Shown in pieces: positions 1 to 9,005 of a stretch of DNA of 35,258 nt. Origin of the DNA: Accumulibacter sp. (lineage in GTDB: Bacteria > Pseudomonadota > Gammaproteobacteria > Burkholderiales > Rhodocyclaceae). The DNA is taken from NCBI GenBank assembly GCA_016789495.1, contig JAEUOJ010000177.1:1-35258 (forward strand), written 5' to 3'. A program made the position numbers and the translations under genes. The notes below the pieces were generated by a model. The model saw nothing but the letters and a program-made list of their open reading frames with translations, made no database searches and was not told the origin of the DNA. Within the stretch, counting starts at the first letter, position 1, and each line of letters opens with the position of its first letter.

Positions 1-141
1 GGCAAGTACGGTCTGCTTCGCTATTTTTATCTCATCCTGCCCAACAATCCGGGCCGGGCGACGCTTGCCTTCGCCAACTGGCTCTCATCACCGGCGGCGC
101 TGGCTGTAGCGCGCAAGCTGGATTACCTTCCCTTCAGGTGA
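1..141 (+). CDS. C-terminal end of a periplasmic solute-binding protein (PstS-like), 5' truncated by the window
   Basis: An open frame runs from the first base to a TGA at 139-141 and gives 46 residues. The tail has the pattern of the closing helix of phosphate/anion-type ABC substrate-binding proteins: a Phe-Ala-x-Trp-Leu stretch, Ser-Pro, a run of small residues ending in Ala-Arg-Lys, then a short Tyr-Leu-Pro-Phe end. Only this end is visible, so ligand and full domain are unknown. It lies 13 bp before a hybrid sensor kinase on the same strand, so the two may be co-transcribed and the binding protein could feed a signal to the kinase. That link is inference. Confidence 0.5.
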   Translation, partial: GKYGLLRYFYLILPNNPGRATLAFANWLSSPAALAVARKLDYLPFR

Positions 142-154
142 TGTAACGGCCAAG

Positions 155-2656
155 ATGAATTCCGTAGCGGCGGATTCGCCGCACGACCCCAGTGACCGAC
201 TCGGCCTTCTGAAGGGCTTGGTGGCGTTTGCCATTCTTGCCATTTGCGTGATCCCACCGCTGTTGATGGTCTACGTGCAATATATTGGCCTGCGGGACCG
301 AATCCAACACCTTGCAGAGACGCAGGCAACGATCATCGGCCAATATGCCAGCGAGAACCCGGATGTCTGGCGCTTCAAGCCGGAACATATCGCCGTCAAA
401 CTAAAAGGCATTCGCCCGGACAACACCCGCACGGTGGTCGAATCCCCCGGCGGCGAGCGTCTGATGGAAATCGGCGATGCCGTCATCCCATCGTGGTTCG
501 AAGGTTATGCCGACTTTTCCTCGCATGGACAGCCCGCCGGTCGCGTTCGCGTCATACATAGTCGCGAAAACGTGCCGCGCAATGCCGTCCTCGCCGGATT
601 AGCTGGCATTGCGGTTGCCCTGGCCCTCCTCCTGACCTTCCGCTACGTGGTGGTCCGTCCGCTGGAGGAAGCCGAACGTCAGCGTCGTGCTGTCGAGTCA
701 CGTATGACTGATCTGGTCGAACTAGGCTCAGACTGGTTCTGGGAACAGGATGCGGAGTACCGCTTCACCAGGAACCTGATCAGAAACGTTGACGCCCTCG
801 GTGCGCTCGAGGGGAAGCGCCGTTGGGACCTGCCCATCCTTCTCAGCGAGGAGGAGTGGGCCAAGCATCGCGCCGATCTCGATGCCCGCCGCCAATTTAC
901 CCTGCGTTATCCGATCGATGTCGGCGGCACGGAATCATGGTTCGAAGTCCGTGGCAAGCCGCTGTTCGACAACGACGGCACTTTTATCGGCTACCGCGGC
1001 ACCGGACGCGACATCACGAGTAGCATGCACTATGACATGCTGCTGCACCGCGACAAATATCAGCGTGCGCTACTCGACAACTTTCCCTTTGCCGTCTGGC
1101 TGAAAGATACGGCGAGCCGATTCCTAGCCGTCAACTCCGGGTTCGTCACGCTGTTTGGCGCGCGCAGTGCGGATGACCTGGTCGGCAAGAACGATTTCGA
1201 TATCGTGCCGCGCGAGCGGGCGGAAGCCTATCGCGCTGAGGATCGAGAAGTGCTTGCTTCCGGGCGGAAGAAACACGTCGAAGAAGAAATCGTCGATGCC
1301 CAGGGCACGTGCAAATGGTTCGAAACCTACAAAGCGCCGGTGGTCGATGCGGCGGGTAATGTCGTCGGGACGGTGGGTTTTGCACGAGACATTTCCGACC
1401 GCAAGCAAGTCGAAGCGGAGTTGGCACGTCACCGCCAGCACCTCGAAGATCGGGTGCTGGAACGGACGGCGGAACTTACCGAAGCCAAGGTCGCCGCCGA
1501 ATCCGCCAACCGCGCCAAAAGCGCCTTCCTCGCCAACATGAGCCACGAACTGCGCACGCCGATGAACGCCATCATGGGCATGACCGAGCTGGCTTTGTAC
1601 AAGGCCAGCGACTCCCAGCAAATCGCCTATCTCAGCCAGGCCCAGACGGCCTCCAAGCACTTGCTGAACGTCATCAACGACATCCTTGACCTTTCAAAGA
1701 TCGACGCCGAGCGGTTGCAGCTCGAACAGGCTGATTTCCGGCTGGGCGAGGTCCTGGAAAACCTGCTCAGCCTGATCAGCCACAAGGCCACCGAAAAAGG
1801 CTTGAAACTCGTAATCGACCTGCAGGATGGGCTGCAAGCGCGCCACTGCAACGGTGACCCTACGCGCCTCGGCCAGATTCTGCTCAACCTGGTCGGCAAT
1901 GCCGTCAAATTCACCGACCAGGGTACGGTTACCGTGCGTGCTCGCTTGATCGAAGACAACCCGGACAGCGTACTGCTGCGCTGGGAGGTGGCCGACACTG
2001 GCATTGGCATCGACACCGAGACCCAGTCTCGCCTGTTTCGAGCCTTCGAACAGGCAGACAACAGCACGACCCGCAAATACGGCGGCACCGGCCTGGGCCT
2101 GGCGATCAGCCAACGGCTGGTGCACCTGATGGGCGGCGAGATTGGCGTGGACAGCGTACCTGGTCAGGGCAGTACCTTCTGGTTCTTCTTGCGGCTGCAT
2201 AAGGCCAGTAGCGTTACCGTTCCGCCAACGGCGATACTTTCTGCCCAAGCCGTTGACAAGCATCTGTTGGAGTTGCATGCCGGCGCCCACATCCTGCTTG
2301 TCGAAGATGAGCCGATCAACCAGCAAGTCTCTCGCCTGCTGCTGGAGAAAAAAGGGTTGGTGGTCGAACTGGCCGAGGACGGCCTGCAGGCGCTGGCACT
2401 GGCCCGCCAGAACCGCTACGCTCTGATCCTGATGGACATGCAAATGCCTAATTTGAACGGTGTCGACGCCACCAGAGCGATCCGCACTGATTCGCTCAAT
2501 ACCGACACGCCCATCCTGGCGATGACGGCCAATGCTTTCGGCGAGGATCGGGAAATCTGCCTCGCTGCCGGCATGAATGACCATATCGCCAAGCCAGTCA
2601 AACCGCAGAAGCTGTACGAAACGTTGCTGACGTGGTTGGAGAAGCGCGGCGCTTGA
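155..2656 (+). CDS. Membrane-bound hybrid sensor histidine kinase with two PAS domains and a C-terminal receiver
   Basis: The 833-residue protein has a transmembrane helix at about 21-43, an extracytoplasmic segment of about 100 residues and a second helix at about 144-167. Two PAS-type domains follow (about 185-290 and 300-420); the second ends in the usual Gly-Phe-Ala-Arg-Asp-Ile-Ser signature. After a coiled coil comes the HisKA H-box with His464 in SHELRTP. The ATPase domain shows the N-box around Asn582, DTGIGID at 614-620 and GGTGLGLA at 643-650. The receiver domain has acidic residues Glu717 and Asp718 and phospho-acceptor Asp761 in LMDMQMP. This is the architecture of a sensor that phosphorylates its own receiver. 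No separate Hpt protein or output regulator lies beside it, so the target is unknown. Confidence 0.93.
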   Translation: MNSVAADSPHDPSDRLGLLKGLVAFAILAICVIPPLLMVYVQYIGLRDRIQHLAETQATIIGQYASENPDVWRFKPEHIAVKLKGIRPDNTRTVVESPGGERLMEIGDAVIPSWFEGYADFSSHGQPAGRVRVIHSRENVPRNAVLAGLAGIAVALALLLTFRYVVVRPLEEAERQRRAVESRMTDLVELGSDWFWEQDAEYRFTRNLIRNVDALGALEGKRRWDLPILLSEEEWAKHRADLDARRQFTLRYPIDVGGTESWFEVRGKPLFDNDGTFIGYRGTGRDITSSMHYDMLLHRDKYQRALLDNFPFAVWLKDTASRFLAVNSGFVTLFGARSADDLVGKNDFDIVPRERAEAYRAEDREVLASGRKKHVEEEIVDAQGTCKWFETYKAPVVDAAGNVVGTVGFARDISDRKQVEAELARHRQHLEDRVLERTAELTEAKVAAESANRAKSAFLANMSHELRTPMNAIMGMTELALYKASDSQQIAYLSQAQTASKHLLNVINDILDLSKIDAERLQLEQADFRLGEVLENLLSLISHKATEKGLKLVIDLQDGLQARHCNGDPTRLGQILLNLVGNAVKFTDQGTVTVRARLIEDNPDSVLLRWEVADTGIGIDTETQSRLFRAFEQADNSTTRKYGGTGLGLAISQRLVHLMGGEIGVDSVPGQGSTFWFFLRLHKASSVTVPPTAILSAQAVDKHLLELHAGAHILLVEDEPINQQVSRLLLEKKGLVVELAEDGLQALALARQNRYALILMDMQMPNLNGVDATRAIRTDSLNTDTPILAMTANAFGEDREICLAAGMNDHIAKPVKPQKLYETLLTWLEKRGA

Positions 2657-2726
2657 TCAATCTGGATTCGGAAATTCCCCATGAATACCTGCCGGCATGG
2701 CCGACGGCTGTCACCCTCTCGCGACG

Positions 2727-2837
2727 ATGACAGACTGGCGAGAACAGCCTCATAAGAAGTGGCTCGGCGAATTTGAACAGTGCGACATGGGCATCCTGCT
2801 GGGCCGTAGAGGGCTTGGCGATAAGCGTTTTCGATGA
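2727..2837 (+). pseudogene. N-terminal scrap of an IS4/Tn5-like transposase
   Basis: A 36-codon frame opens with ATG at 2727. It reads like the start of IS4-family (Tn5-type) transposases: a Trp-rich opening, then a Glu-Phe-Glu-x-Cys-Asp segment and the Leu-Gly-Asp-Lys-Arg block typical of their N-terminal domain. The frame stops at 2835-2837 and no continuation with the DDE catalytic motifs is seen downstream, so it is a remnant. The next 170 bases (2838-3006) contain no recognisable coding sequence. The match is short and made from memory, hence the low confidence. Confidence 0.4.
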
Positions 2838-3006
2838 AAGATGAAACCGAAATCAGGATGCCGGACCCGGCGCACGCACGATGCGGATCTTGAAAGGGCT
2901 ACCGACAGACAACGATTTTGAAGAAGCAAGCGACTTGACTGGTTCGCCTCTACCATGAGCCACCAGGGGTTGGTGCCTGAAGCCCCGTCTTCGGGTAACC
3001 ACAGAT

Positions 3007-3901
3007 TTGTCATCGGCGCGAGCCGTAGGGCGTCGACGGTTTTCTAGGGACGCCATGATGAATCGCCTACGCGCGAAAAGATTGGTTTGCCTTGTTGACC
3101 GGATCCGGCGAATGGATGACCTCGCCGGCTGCCGCTACCTCTACGGGTGGGCCGACGCCATCCACACCCGTGTGCGTGAGAAGATGGTGCGCGCTCCTGC
3201 CTGCGGGTAATCATCGGGGTCACCGCCGCGGGAACCAAAGAACGGGTCAGCCTTCGCGACGGCCTGCGCGAATCGGCGACCTTGTGGCTGGAACTCCTGC
3301 ATGACCTGAAGGGACGCGGCCTGAAAAGAGGCCTCCTGCTGGCGGTGGGCGACGGGGCCCTCGGCTTCTGGGCGGCGCTCGATGAGATCTATCCCGAGAC
3401 CCGACCTCAGCGCTGCTGGGTACACAAGAGCGCCAACGTGCTCAAAGAACGTCCAAGAGCCTGCAGGGCAAGGCCAAGGTGGCGCGGCACGAGATCTGGA
3501 TGGCGCCCACCCGAGCGCAGGCGATCGTCGCCTTCGATGTCTTCCTGAAGAGCGACCAGGCGAAGTAGCCAAAGGCCACCGACAAGCTCGTCAAGGACCG
3601 CGAAGCCTTGCTCGCCTTCTACGACTTTCCGGCTGAGCACTGGATGCACCTGCGCACCACCAACCCCGTCGAGTCGACCTTTGCCACCGCCCGACAGCGC
3701 ACCAAGCGCACCAAGAACTGCGTGTCACGGGCTACTTTCCTGGGGCTCGCGTTCAAACTAGTCCAAGAGGCAGAGAAGAGCGGGCGGTGGATTCGCGGGA
3801 TCGAACGCATTGTCGATCTGCACGCCGGCGTCGTCTTCAAGGACGGCGTTCCGGTGCCCGACCATCCCCCGGAGCCAGCAGATGGCCACCTGATTACTTA
3901 A
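3007..3901 (+). pseudogene. Degenerate IS256-family (mutator-type) transposase
   Basis: Pieces of one IS256-type transposase lie in three frames. Frame 1 carries the YLYGWADAIH catalytic block near 3130-3180. Around 3180-3185 the reading moves to frame 3, which carries VIIGVTAAGTKE, the VGDGALGFW block and RCWVHKSANVL. Around 3448 it moves to frame 2, which has an in-frame TAG at 3566-3568 where the family usually has Tyr, and then the diagnostic segment FYDFPAEHW with TTNPVESTFAT. It ends at 3901. With two frameshifts, one stop and no recognisable first 130 or so residues, it cannot make active enzyme. I found no matching left inverted repeat, so the element's left end is probably lost. Confidence 0.85.
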
Positions 3902-4427
3902 TGTTCATGGAATGCCAGAATTGACAATAGCTCCTCATTCACGTGTACCCTTGTTTCGCGAGTTCCTTCTGATTTAGCTTCCTGTTCTAGGAGCCGTGGC
4001 GATGGGTAAGTTACTTGCTCCTTTCTTCTCTGATTTTGTAGAGGTTACATGATGACGAGCAGATGTCCGTTTGGGTATCAACTGGCAGGCGGTGTTTAGC
4101 GAATGCCTGCAAATACTGCAAGAGCATAGAAAATGACTGTGTCGCCGCCATCTCGGGGCGCTGGGCTTGAAGCGAAGTCCCGGCCGTGAGGATGGAGGGA
4201 TGACTTCAGGACGAGGAACACCGTTGGTTCACAGCACGCCCGTAGGGCAAACGCTGTGAGTTGACTCCGGGAAGGCGGGAATCCTGTGGGCAGGGATTCG
4301 TCTCCATGCGACGGGTCGGCTTTGCTCGTCCATCCGGCATGGCCAGTTTGCCAAACTCGCCGGAGGCACTCCGTGCGACGGGTATAATGCGCGACTTGCT
4401 CATTCAACTCATCGATCAGGGACGTCC
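3902..4427. other. 526-bp spacer between IS debris and prfB, no convincing gene
   Basis: No frame here has convincing coding character. A minus-strand open frame of about 100 codons (4096-4407) has no recognisable domain and is probably chance. Visible structure is limited to the end of the IS remnant (TTGACAATAGCTC near 3921), short hairpins such as GCCC-gta-GGGC near 4240, and an imperfect 15-bp direct repeat (4302-4316 and 4369-4383) whose second copy runs into the prfB -10 box. It may hold further decayed mobile DNA. Confidence 0.5.
4383..4388 (+). promoter_or_regulatory. Candidate -10 box for prfB
   Basis: TATAAT matches the sigma-70 -10 consensus exactly and lies 39 bp before the prfB ATG. 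No good -35 hexamer sits 16-18 bp upstream; the nearest TTGCCA (4348-4353) is 29 bp away. If it is real, the promoter is probably helped by another factor. Confidence 0.4.
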
Positions 4428-5532
4428 ATGGAAGCCGAACAACTCAACGCCATCAGCAATCGCCTTGTCGACCTTGCCCAACGGGCGTCAGAACTGCGGA
4501 GGTATCTTTGACTACGATCGGAAGGCCGATCAGTTAAAGACCGTCGAGCGCGAGCTCGAAGATCCGACGGTCTGGGACAACGCCGAACGGGCGCAGGAGC
4601 TGGGGCGCGAAAAGCGTTCGCTGGAGAATGTGGTGCTGACCCTCAATCAGGTCGGCGATAACCTGCGTGACACCGGTGAATTGTTCGAAATGGCCCGCGA
4701 TGAGGACGATGAGGCGACCTTGCGGGCGGTGAATGACGACATCGACGGCATCGAGCAGGCGGTCGCCGGTCTCGAATTTCGCCGGATGTTCAACAATCCG
4801 GCCGATCCGCTGAACTGTTTCGTCGACATCCAGGCCGGCGCTGGCGGCACCGAAGCCCAGGACTGGGCGGCGATGCTGCTGCGGATGTACGTTCGCTACG
4901 GCGAGCGCAAAGGTTACGCGGTCGAAATCCTCGAAGAATCGGAAGGCGAGGTCGCCGGGATCAAGACGGCGACGATCAAACTTTCCGGCGACTACGCCTA
5001 TGGCATGCTCCGTTCGGAAACCGGCGTCCATCGGCTGGTCCGTAAATCGCCTTTCGATTCCAATGCCCGTCGGCATACCAGTTTCTGTTCGGTGTCGGCG
5101 TATCCGGAAATCGACGATTCGTTCGAGGTGGAGATCAATCCGGCCGACTTGCGCATCGATACTTACCGCGCGTCGGGGGCCGGTGGTCAGCACATCAACA
5201 AGACCGATTCGGCGGTCCGCATCACCCATTTGCCGACCAATATCGTCGTCCAGTGTCAGAACGACCGCTCCCAACACCGTAACCGTGCCGAAGCGATGGC
5301 GATGCTCAAATCGCGGATTTACGAAGCGGAAATGCGCAAACGGCAAGCCGAGCAGCAGAAGCTGGAAGACGCCAAATCCGACATCGGCTGGGGGCATCAG
5401 ATTCGCTCTTATGTTCTCGACCAGTCGCGGATCAAGGATTTGCGGACCAACGTCGAAATCGGCAATACCCAGGGCGTACTCGACGGCGACCTCGATCCGT
5501 TCATCGAAGCCAGTCTCAAGCAGGGCGTCTGA
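4428..5532 (+). CDS. prfB: Peptide chain release factor 2, expressed by programmed +1 frameshift
   Basis: RF2 recognises UGA and UAA and releases the finished peptide. Translation starts at ATG 4428 and meets TGA at 4509-4511 after 27 codons. The site has the classic layout: an internal Shine-Dalgarno-like GGAGG (4498-4502), then TAT CTT TGA C. A +1 slip on CTT T continues at GAC (4510) to the stop at 5530-5532, giving about 367 residues, the normal RF2 length. The codon-recognition tripeptide Ser-Pro-Phe begins at residue 207 and the catalytic Gly-Gly-Gln is at 252-254, close to the E. coli positions. The enzyme regulates itself, because low RF2 lengthens the pause at UGA and favours the shift. 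lysS follows 33 bp later, the common prfB-lysS pair. Confidence 0.97.
4498..4512 (+). promoter_or_regulatory. prfB: Programmed +1 ribosomal frameshift site in prfB
   Basis: The site consists of GGAGG, then TAT, CTT and the stop TGA followed by C. This is the standard RF2 autoregulatory signal: a stimulatory internal ribosome-binding motif 3 bases upstream of the slippery CTT and a poorly terminating UGA-C context. The stimulator is GGAGG rather than the commoner AGGGGG. Confidence 0.95.
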
Positions 5533-5565
5533 GGCGCCCGTCATTGTCATAGACGAGAATTCACC

Positions 5566-7080
5566 ATGATCCGCAACGAAGCCTCCCCGGAATCCGCCCC
5601 CGCGCACGACGAAAACCGCCTGATCGCCGAGCGCCGCGGCAAACTCACCGAATGGCGGCAGAGCGGCGCCGCGTATCCCAACGACTTTTCCCGCGAAAAC
5701 ACCGTCGGCAAGATCAACGATCTGTACGCCACGCGGACGATCGATGCATTGCGGGACACGCCGGTCGATGTCCGCGTCGCCGGCCGCATTCTGCTCAAGC
5801 GGCTGATGGGCAAGGCCTCGTTCATCACCATTCAGGACTTGTCGGGTCGGCTGCAGGTCTACGTTGCTCGCGACGAACTCGGCGAGGAAGACTACGACGC
5901 CTTCAAGCGTTGGGACATCGGGGATATCGTCGGCGTGGTCGGCCATCTTTTCCGCACCCGGACCGGCGAACTGACGATTCATGCCGGCGAACTGCGTCTG
6001 CTCAGCAAATCGTTGCGGCCGCTGCCCGAAAAATTTCATGGTCTGACCGACCAGGAACAAACGTATCGCCAGCGCTATGTCGATCTGATCACCAACGAAA
6101 GGTCGCGTGAAACCTTCGTGATCCGCAGCAAGATCGTGCAATCGATCCGCGGCTATATGGTCGAACACGGTTTCCTGGAAGTCGAAACGCCGATGATGCA
6201 CCCGATTCCCGGCGGGGCGACGGCACGACCTTTCAAGACGCACCACAACGCGCTCGACATGCCGCTGTTCCTGCGCATCGCGCCGGAGCTCTATCTGAAG
6301 CGCTTGGTGGTTGGCGGGCTGGAAAAAGTCTTCGAAATCAACCGCAATTTCCGCAACGAAGGACTCAGCCCACGCCATAACCCCGAATTCACGATGATGG
6401 AGTTCTACGAGGCGTATTCCGAGTACCGGCAATTGATGGACTTCACCGAAGGGCTGTTGCGGCACAGCGCGCGACTGGCGCTGGACGGCGAAACCTTTAC
6501 CTATCAGGGACGGACGCTGGATTTTGCCAAGCCTTTCGCGCGGCGGACCATCGTCGAGGCGATTCGCGATCAACATCCCGAGTTCGGCGCCGATCAACTG
6601 GCCGATGCCGATTGGTTGCGCCGGCAGCTGGCGGCGATGAAGATCGACCTGCCGCCGCAGGCCGGCGTCGGCGCCCTGCAACTGCTGCTGTTCGAGGAAA
6701 CCGCCGAGGCCTCCCTCTGGCAACCGACGTTCATCATCGATTACCCGGCTGAAGTCAGTCCGTTGGCACGGCGCAGCGACGCCAACCCGGAAATCGCCGA
6801 GCGCTTCGAACTGTTCATCGCCGGCCGCGAAATCGCCAATGGCTTTTCGGAGCTCAACGATCCGGAGGAGCAGGCGGCCCGCTTTCTCGAACAGGCGCAA
6901 GCCAAGGACGCTGGCGACGAAGAAGCGATGTATTACGACGCCGATTACATCCGCGCGCTCGAGTACGGCCTGCCGCCGACCGGTGGTTGCGGCATCGGCA
7001 TCGACCGGCTGGTGATGTTGCTCACCGATGCGGCGAACATTCGCGACGTGATCCTCTTTCCGCAGATGCGCCCGGAATGA
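5566..7080 (+). CDS. lysS: Lysyl-tRNA synthetase, class II
   Basis: The 504-residue enzyme charges tRNA-Lys with lysine using ATP in the cytoplasm. The N-terminal OB-fold anticodon-binding domain spans about 65-150 (a VRVAGRIL start). Class II motif 2 begins at about residue 256 with [11 protein letters not shown] and continues through the [13 protein letters not shown] segment. Motif 3 is GIGIDRL at about 476-482 near the C terminus. Length and motif order are normal for bacterial LysS. It lies 33 bp after prfB and is followed 17 bp later by an FAD oxidoreductase gene, so all three may share a transcript. Confidence 0.97.
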   Translation: MIRNEASPESAPAHDENRLIAERRGKLTEWRQSGAAYPNDFSRENTVGKINDLYATRTIDALRDTPVDVRVAGRILLKRLMGKASFITIQDLSGRLQVYVARDELGEEDYDAFKRWDIGDIVGVVGHLFRTRTGELTIHAGELRLLSKSLRPLPEKFHGLTDQEQTYRQRYVDLITNERSRETFVIRSKIVQSIRGYMVEHGFLEVETPMMHPIPGGATARPFKTHHNALDMPLFLRIAPELYLKRLVVGGLEKVFEINRNFRNEGLSPRHNPEFTMMEFYEAYSEYRQLMDFTEGLLRHSARLALDGETFTYQGRTLDFAKPFARRTIVEAIRDQHPEFGADQLADADWLRRQLAAMKIDLPPQAGVGALQLLLFEETAEASLWQPTFIIDYPAEVSPLARRSDANPEIAERFELFIAGREIANGFSELNDPEEQAARFLEQAQAKDAGDEEAMYYDADYIRALEYGLPPTGGCGIGIDRLVMLLTDAANIRDVILFPQMRPE

Positions 7081-7097
7081 GCGGCTGACGGTCAACG

Positions 7098-8312
7098 ATG
7101 ACTCGTCACGCCATTGTCATCGGCGCTGGCTTGGCGGGCAGCAGCGCCGCTGAACGGTTGGCGGCGCGTGGCTGGACGATCGAAGTCGTCGACCGGGCGC
7201 CGGCGGCCGGGCAGGGCGCTTCAGGCAACTTGGCGGGCGTTTTTCGTCCGTTGCCCTCGCTGGACGACAATCGGCTGGCGCAATTGACCCGTGCCGCTTT
7301 TCGCCTGGCTGGCAGGCATTTCGCCGTTTTACAGGCGGAAGGGTGGCCACTGCGCTGGGCGCAGACCGGTGTCCTGCATTTGGCGCGCGATGACACTCAC
7401 GCCCGGACGCAACGTCTGGTGGTCGACCGACAGGGGGAAGTCAATGCTGGCTTGTCCTTCGTTGACCGGTCGCGGGCCAGTGAATTGGCTGGTTGGCCGG
7501 TGGCCATCGGCGGCTGGTGGTTCGCCGATGGGGGGTGGGTCGATCCGTCGTCGCTGTGTCGCGCCAACCTGGCGCGCCATGGTTCGGCGGTTCGCTGCCG
7601 CTTCGGCTGCCAGATCACCGGGATCGACTACGACGGGCAACGGTGGCGGATCGTCGATACCGACGGCGTCATTGTCGCCAGCGCCCCGGTACTGATCGTG
7701 GCCAACGCCGTTTCGGCGCGTCAGTTTGCGCCGACCCGGCATCTGCCGCTGCGCAGCGCGCTCGGCCAAGTGTCGCATTTGCCGGCGGTTGCCGGCAGCG
7801 CGCCGCGGATCGTTGTCTGCCGCCGGGGCTATGTCACCCCGGCGATCGATGGCCTGCGCTGCGTCGGCGCCACCTTCGTCATCGACGCCGACAGCGCCGA
7901 TCAAGCGCCGACGCCAGCCGGACATCTTGAAAACCTGGCCCGCCTCGATGCCATTCTGCCGGGATTCGGCGCCGACCTGACGGTGGCCACGCTCACTGGC
8001 CGGGTCGGCGTTCGTCCGATGTCGTCCGATCGCCTGCCGATGATCGGTGCAGTGGTCGACACCGCGGCGCTCGATCCGTCCCGACCATTGCCGAAATCGA
8101 CCGAGCTGCCGCGTCTGCCGGGTCTCTATCTAACCAACGGTTTCGGCGCGCGCGGTCTGGTGTGGTCGACGCTGGCCGGCGAGCTGTTGGCCTGCCAGAT
8201 TGCCGGTGAACATCTGCCGTTGTCCGCCGAATTGGCCGACGCGCTCGATCCCGCTCGCTTCTTGCGCCGTAACCGCCGAGCCCTCCGTCCAATCGATACC
8301 GTGACCCGTTGA
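7098..8312 (+). CDS. mnmC: Stand-alone MnmC2-type FAD-dependent tRNA-modification oxidoreductase
   Basis: The 404-residue protein begins with a Rossmann dinucleotide fold, GAGLAGSSAAERLAARGW, followed by the QGASGNLAGVFRPL segment characteristic of the C-terminal half of MnmC. A second conserved block, GVRPMSSDRLPMIG, and a closing NGFGARGLVWSTLAGELLA region fit DAO-type flavoproteins. In MnmC this half oxidatively removes the carboxymethyl group of cmnm5(s2)U34 in tRNA, and a separate methyltransferase half finishes mnm5(s2)U. Here only the oxidase half is present; no methyltransferase half is fused or adjacent, so MnmD should be encoded elsewhere. Placement after lysS gives a tRNA-themed group. 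A generic D-amino-acid oxidase is the alternative. Confidence 0.8.
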   Translation: MTRHAIVIGAGLAGSSAAERLAARGWTIEVVDRAPAAGQGASGNLAGVFRPLPSLDDNRLAQLTRAAFRLAGRHFAVLQAEGWPLRWAQTGVLHLARDDTHARTQRLVVDRQGEVNAGLSFVDRSRASELAGWPVAIGGWWFADGGWVDPSSLCRANLARHGSAVRCRFGCQITGIDYDGQRWRIVDTDGVIVASAPVLIVANAVSARQFAPTRHLPLRSALGQVSHLPAVAGSAPRIVVCRRGYVTPAIDGLRCVGATFVIDADSADQAPTPAGHLENLARLDAILPGFGADLTVATLTGRVGVRPMSSDRLPMIGAVVDTAALDPSRPLPKSTELPRLPGLYLTNGFGARGLVWSTLAGELLACQIAGEHLPLSAELADALDPARFLRRNRRALRPIDTVTR

Positions 8313-8408
8313 TCGCTGACCGTCAATGGGTGGCCGCGAATCCGCATGAGCCGGATTTGCCTAACTGGATGAAAATTTCACAGTGCGGCCGGCGGGCTTG
8401 AGAGAGAC

Positions 8409-8439
8409 TTGCAATTCCTTGGTTAAGAACGCATTTAAT
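8409..8439 (+). promoter_or_regulatory. Weak sigma-70 promoter candidate for the 8547 gene
   Basis: TTGCAA (8409-8414) and TTTAAT (8434-8439) are separated by 19 bp, slightly long. They lie about 110 bp before the ATG at 8547. The spacer also holds an inverted 9-bp pair, TGACCGTCA (8317-8325) and TGACGGTCA (8455-8463). Confidence 0.25.
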
Positions 8440-8546
8440 TGCCAGGTGATATGCTGACGGTCAGGTCCACATGCGCAGCGATGGGCCGCCGATCGACGGG
8501 CTGGACCGATCAGCGATGGTGAATAAATTTTTTCGAGGATTGTTCA

Positions 8547-8999
8547 ATGGCTGTTAAACAGCTTTCGCTAAATTCGCTGGTTGGCTTGCCGGTTTCGCAC
8601 GTCTGGTTTGGTCACGGCCCGGCGCTGTTCCTGGAATTGGGACCCTTATCGGAAAATCGTCTGCAGGACGGCTCGCTGACCAACCCCAAGGGAAGCGTCA
8701 CGGTGATGGCCGAGTTCGGCTGGCGGATCGAAAAGCCGCGGTCGATCGCCTGTGGCAGCGGCGATTCGAAAGCGCGCTGTACCGCCGTGGCCCGGAAACT
8801 GGTCGGCACGATGATCGCCGATGCGCAGGTGGTTGGCCGAATCCCGGAACTGTACCTCGAATTCTCGTCGAGATTGTGGTTGCAGACCTTCAGTCATTAC
8901 CAGGGCCAGCCGACCTGGACGATTTTCTTCAATGCCCGCGGCTGCGGTTCCTTATGCGTCAAGGGCGGCCAGTTGCGGTTCGACAAGCGCCGCGACTGA
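8547..8999 (+). CDS. Uncharacterised 150-residue protein
   Basis: I do not recognise this family. The ATG at 8547 has a good ribosome-binding site, GAGGA, 7 bases upstream, and base composition matches the neighbours. There is no signal peptide, no membrane helix and no cysteine-pair metal site. The C-terminal half has a run of alternating hydrophobic and aromatic residues (SRLWLQTFSHYQGQPTWTIFF), suggesting a beta-sheet protein. It has its own upstream spacer of 234 bp and stops only 6 bp before the convergent flavocytochrome gene. It may be a lineage-specific cytoplasmic protein; no function can be given. Confidence 0.75.
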   Translation: MAVKQLSLNSLVGLPVSHVWFGHGPALFLELGPLSENRLQDGSLTNPKGSVTVMAEFGWRIEKPRSIACGSGDSKARCTAVARKLVGTMIADAQVVGRIPELYLEFSSRLWLQTFSHYQGQPTWTIFFNARGCGSLCVKGGQLRFDKRRD

Positions 9000-9005
9000 C
9001 AGCGA

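Noticed and set aside
4096-4407. Minus-strand frame of 103 codons before prfB
   Set aside because: No domain and no ribosome-binding site, and it overlaps the prfB promoter region; probably chance or decayed mobile DNA.
4534-7095. Very long minus-strand open frame opposite prfB and lysS
   Set aside because: It mirrors two certain genes in GC-rich DNA, is rich in Arg, His, Gln and Asp runs, and has no domain or ribosome-binding site.
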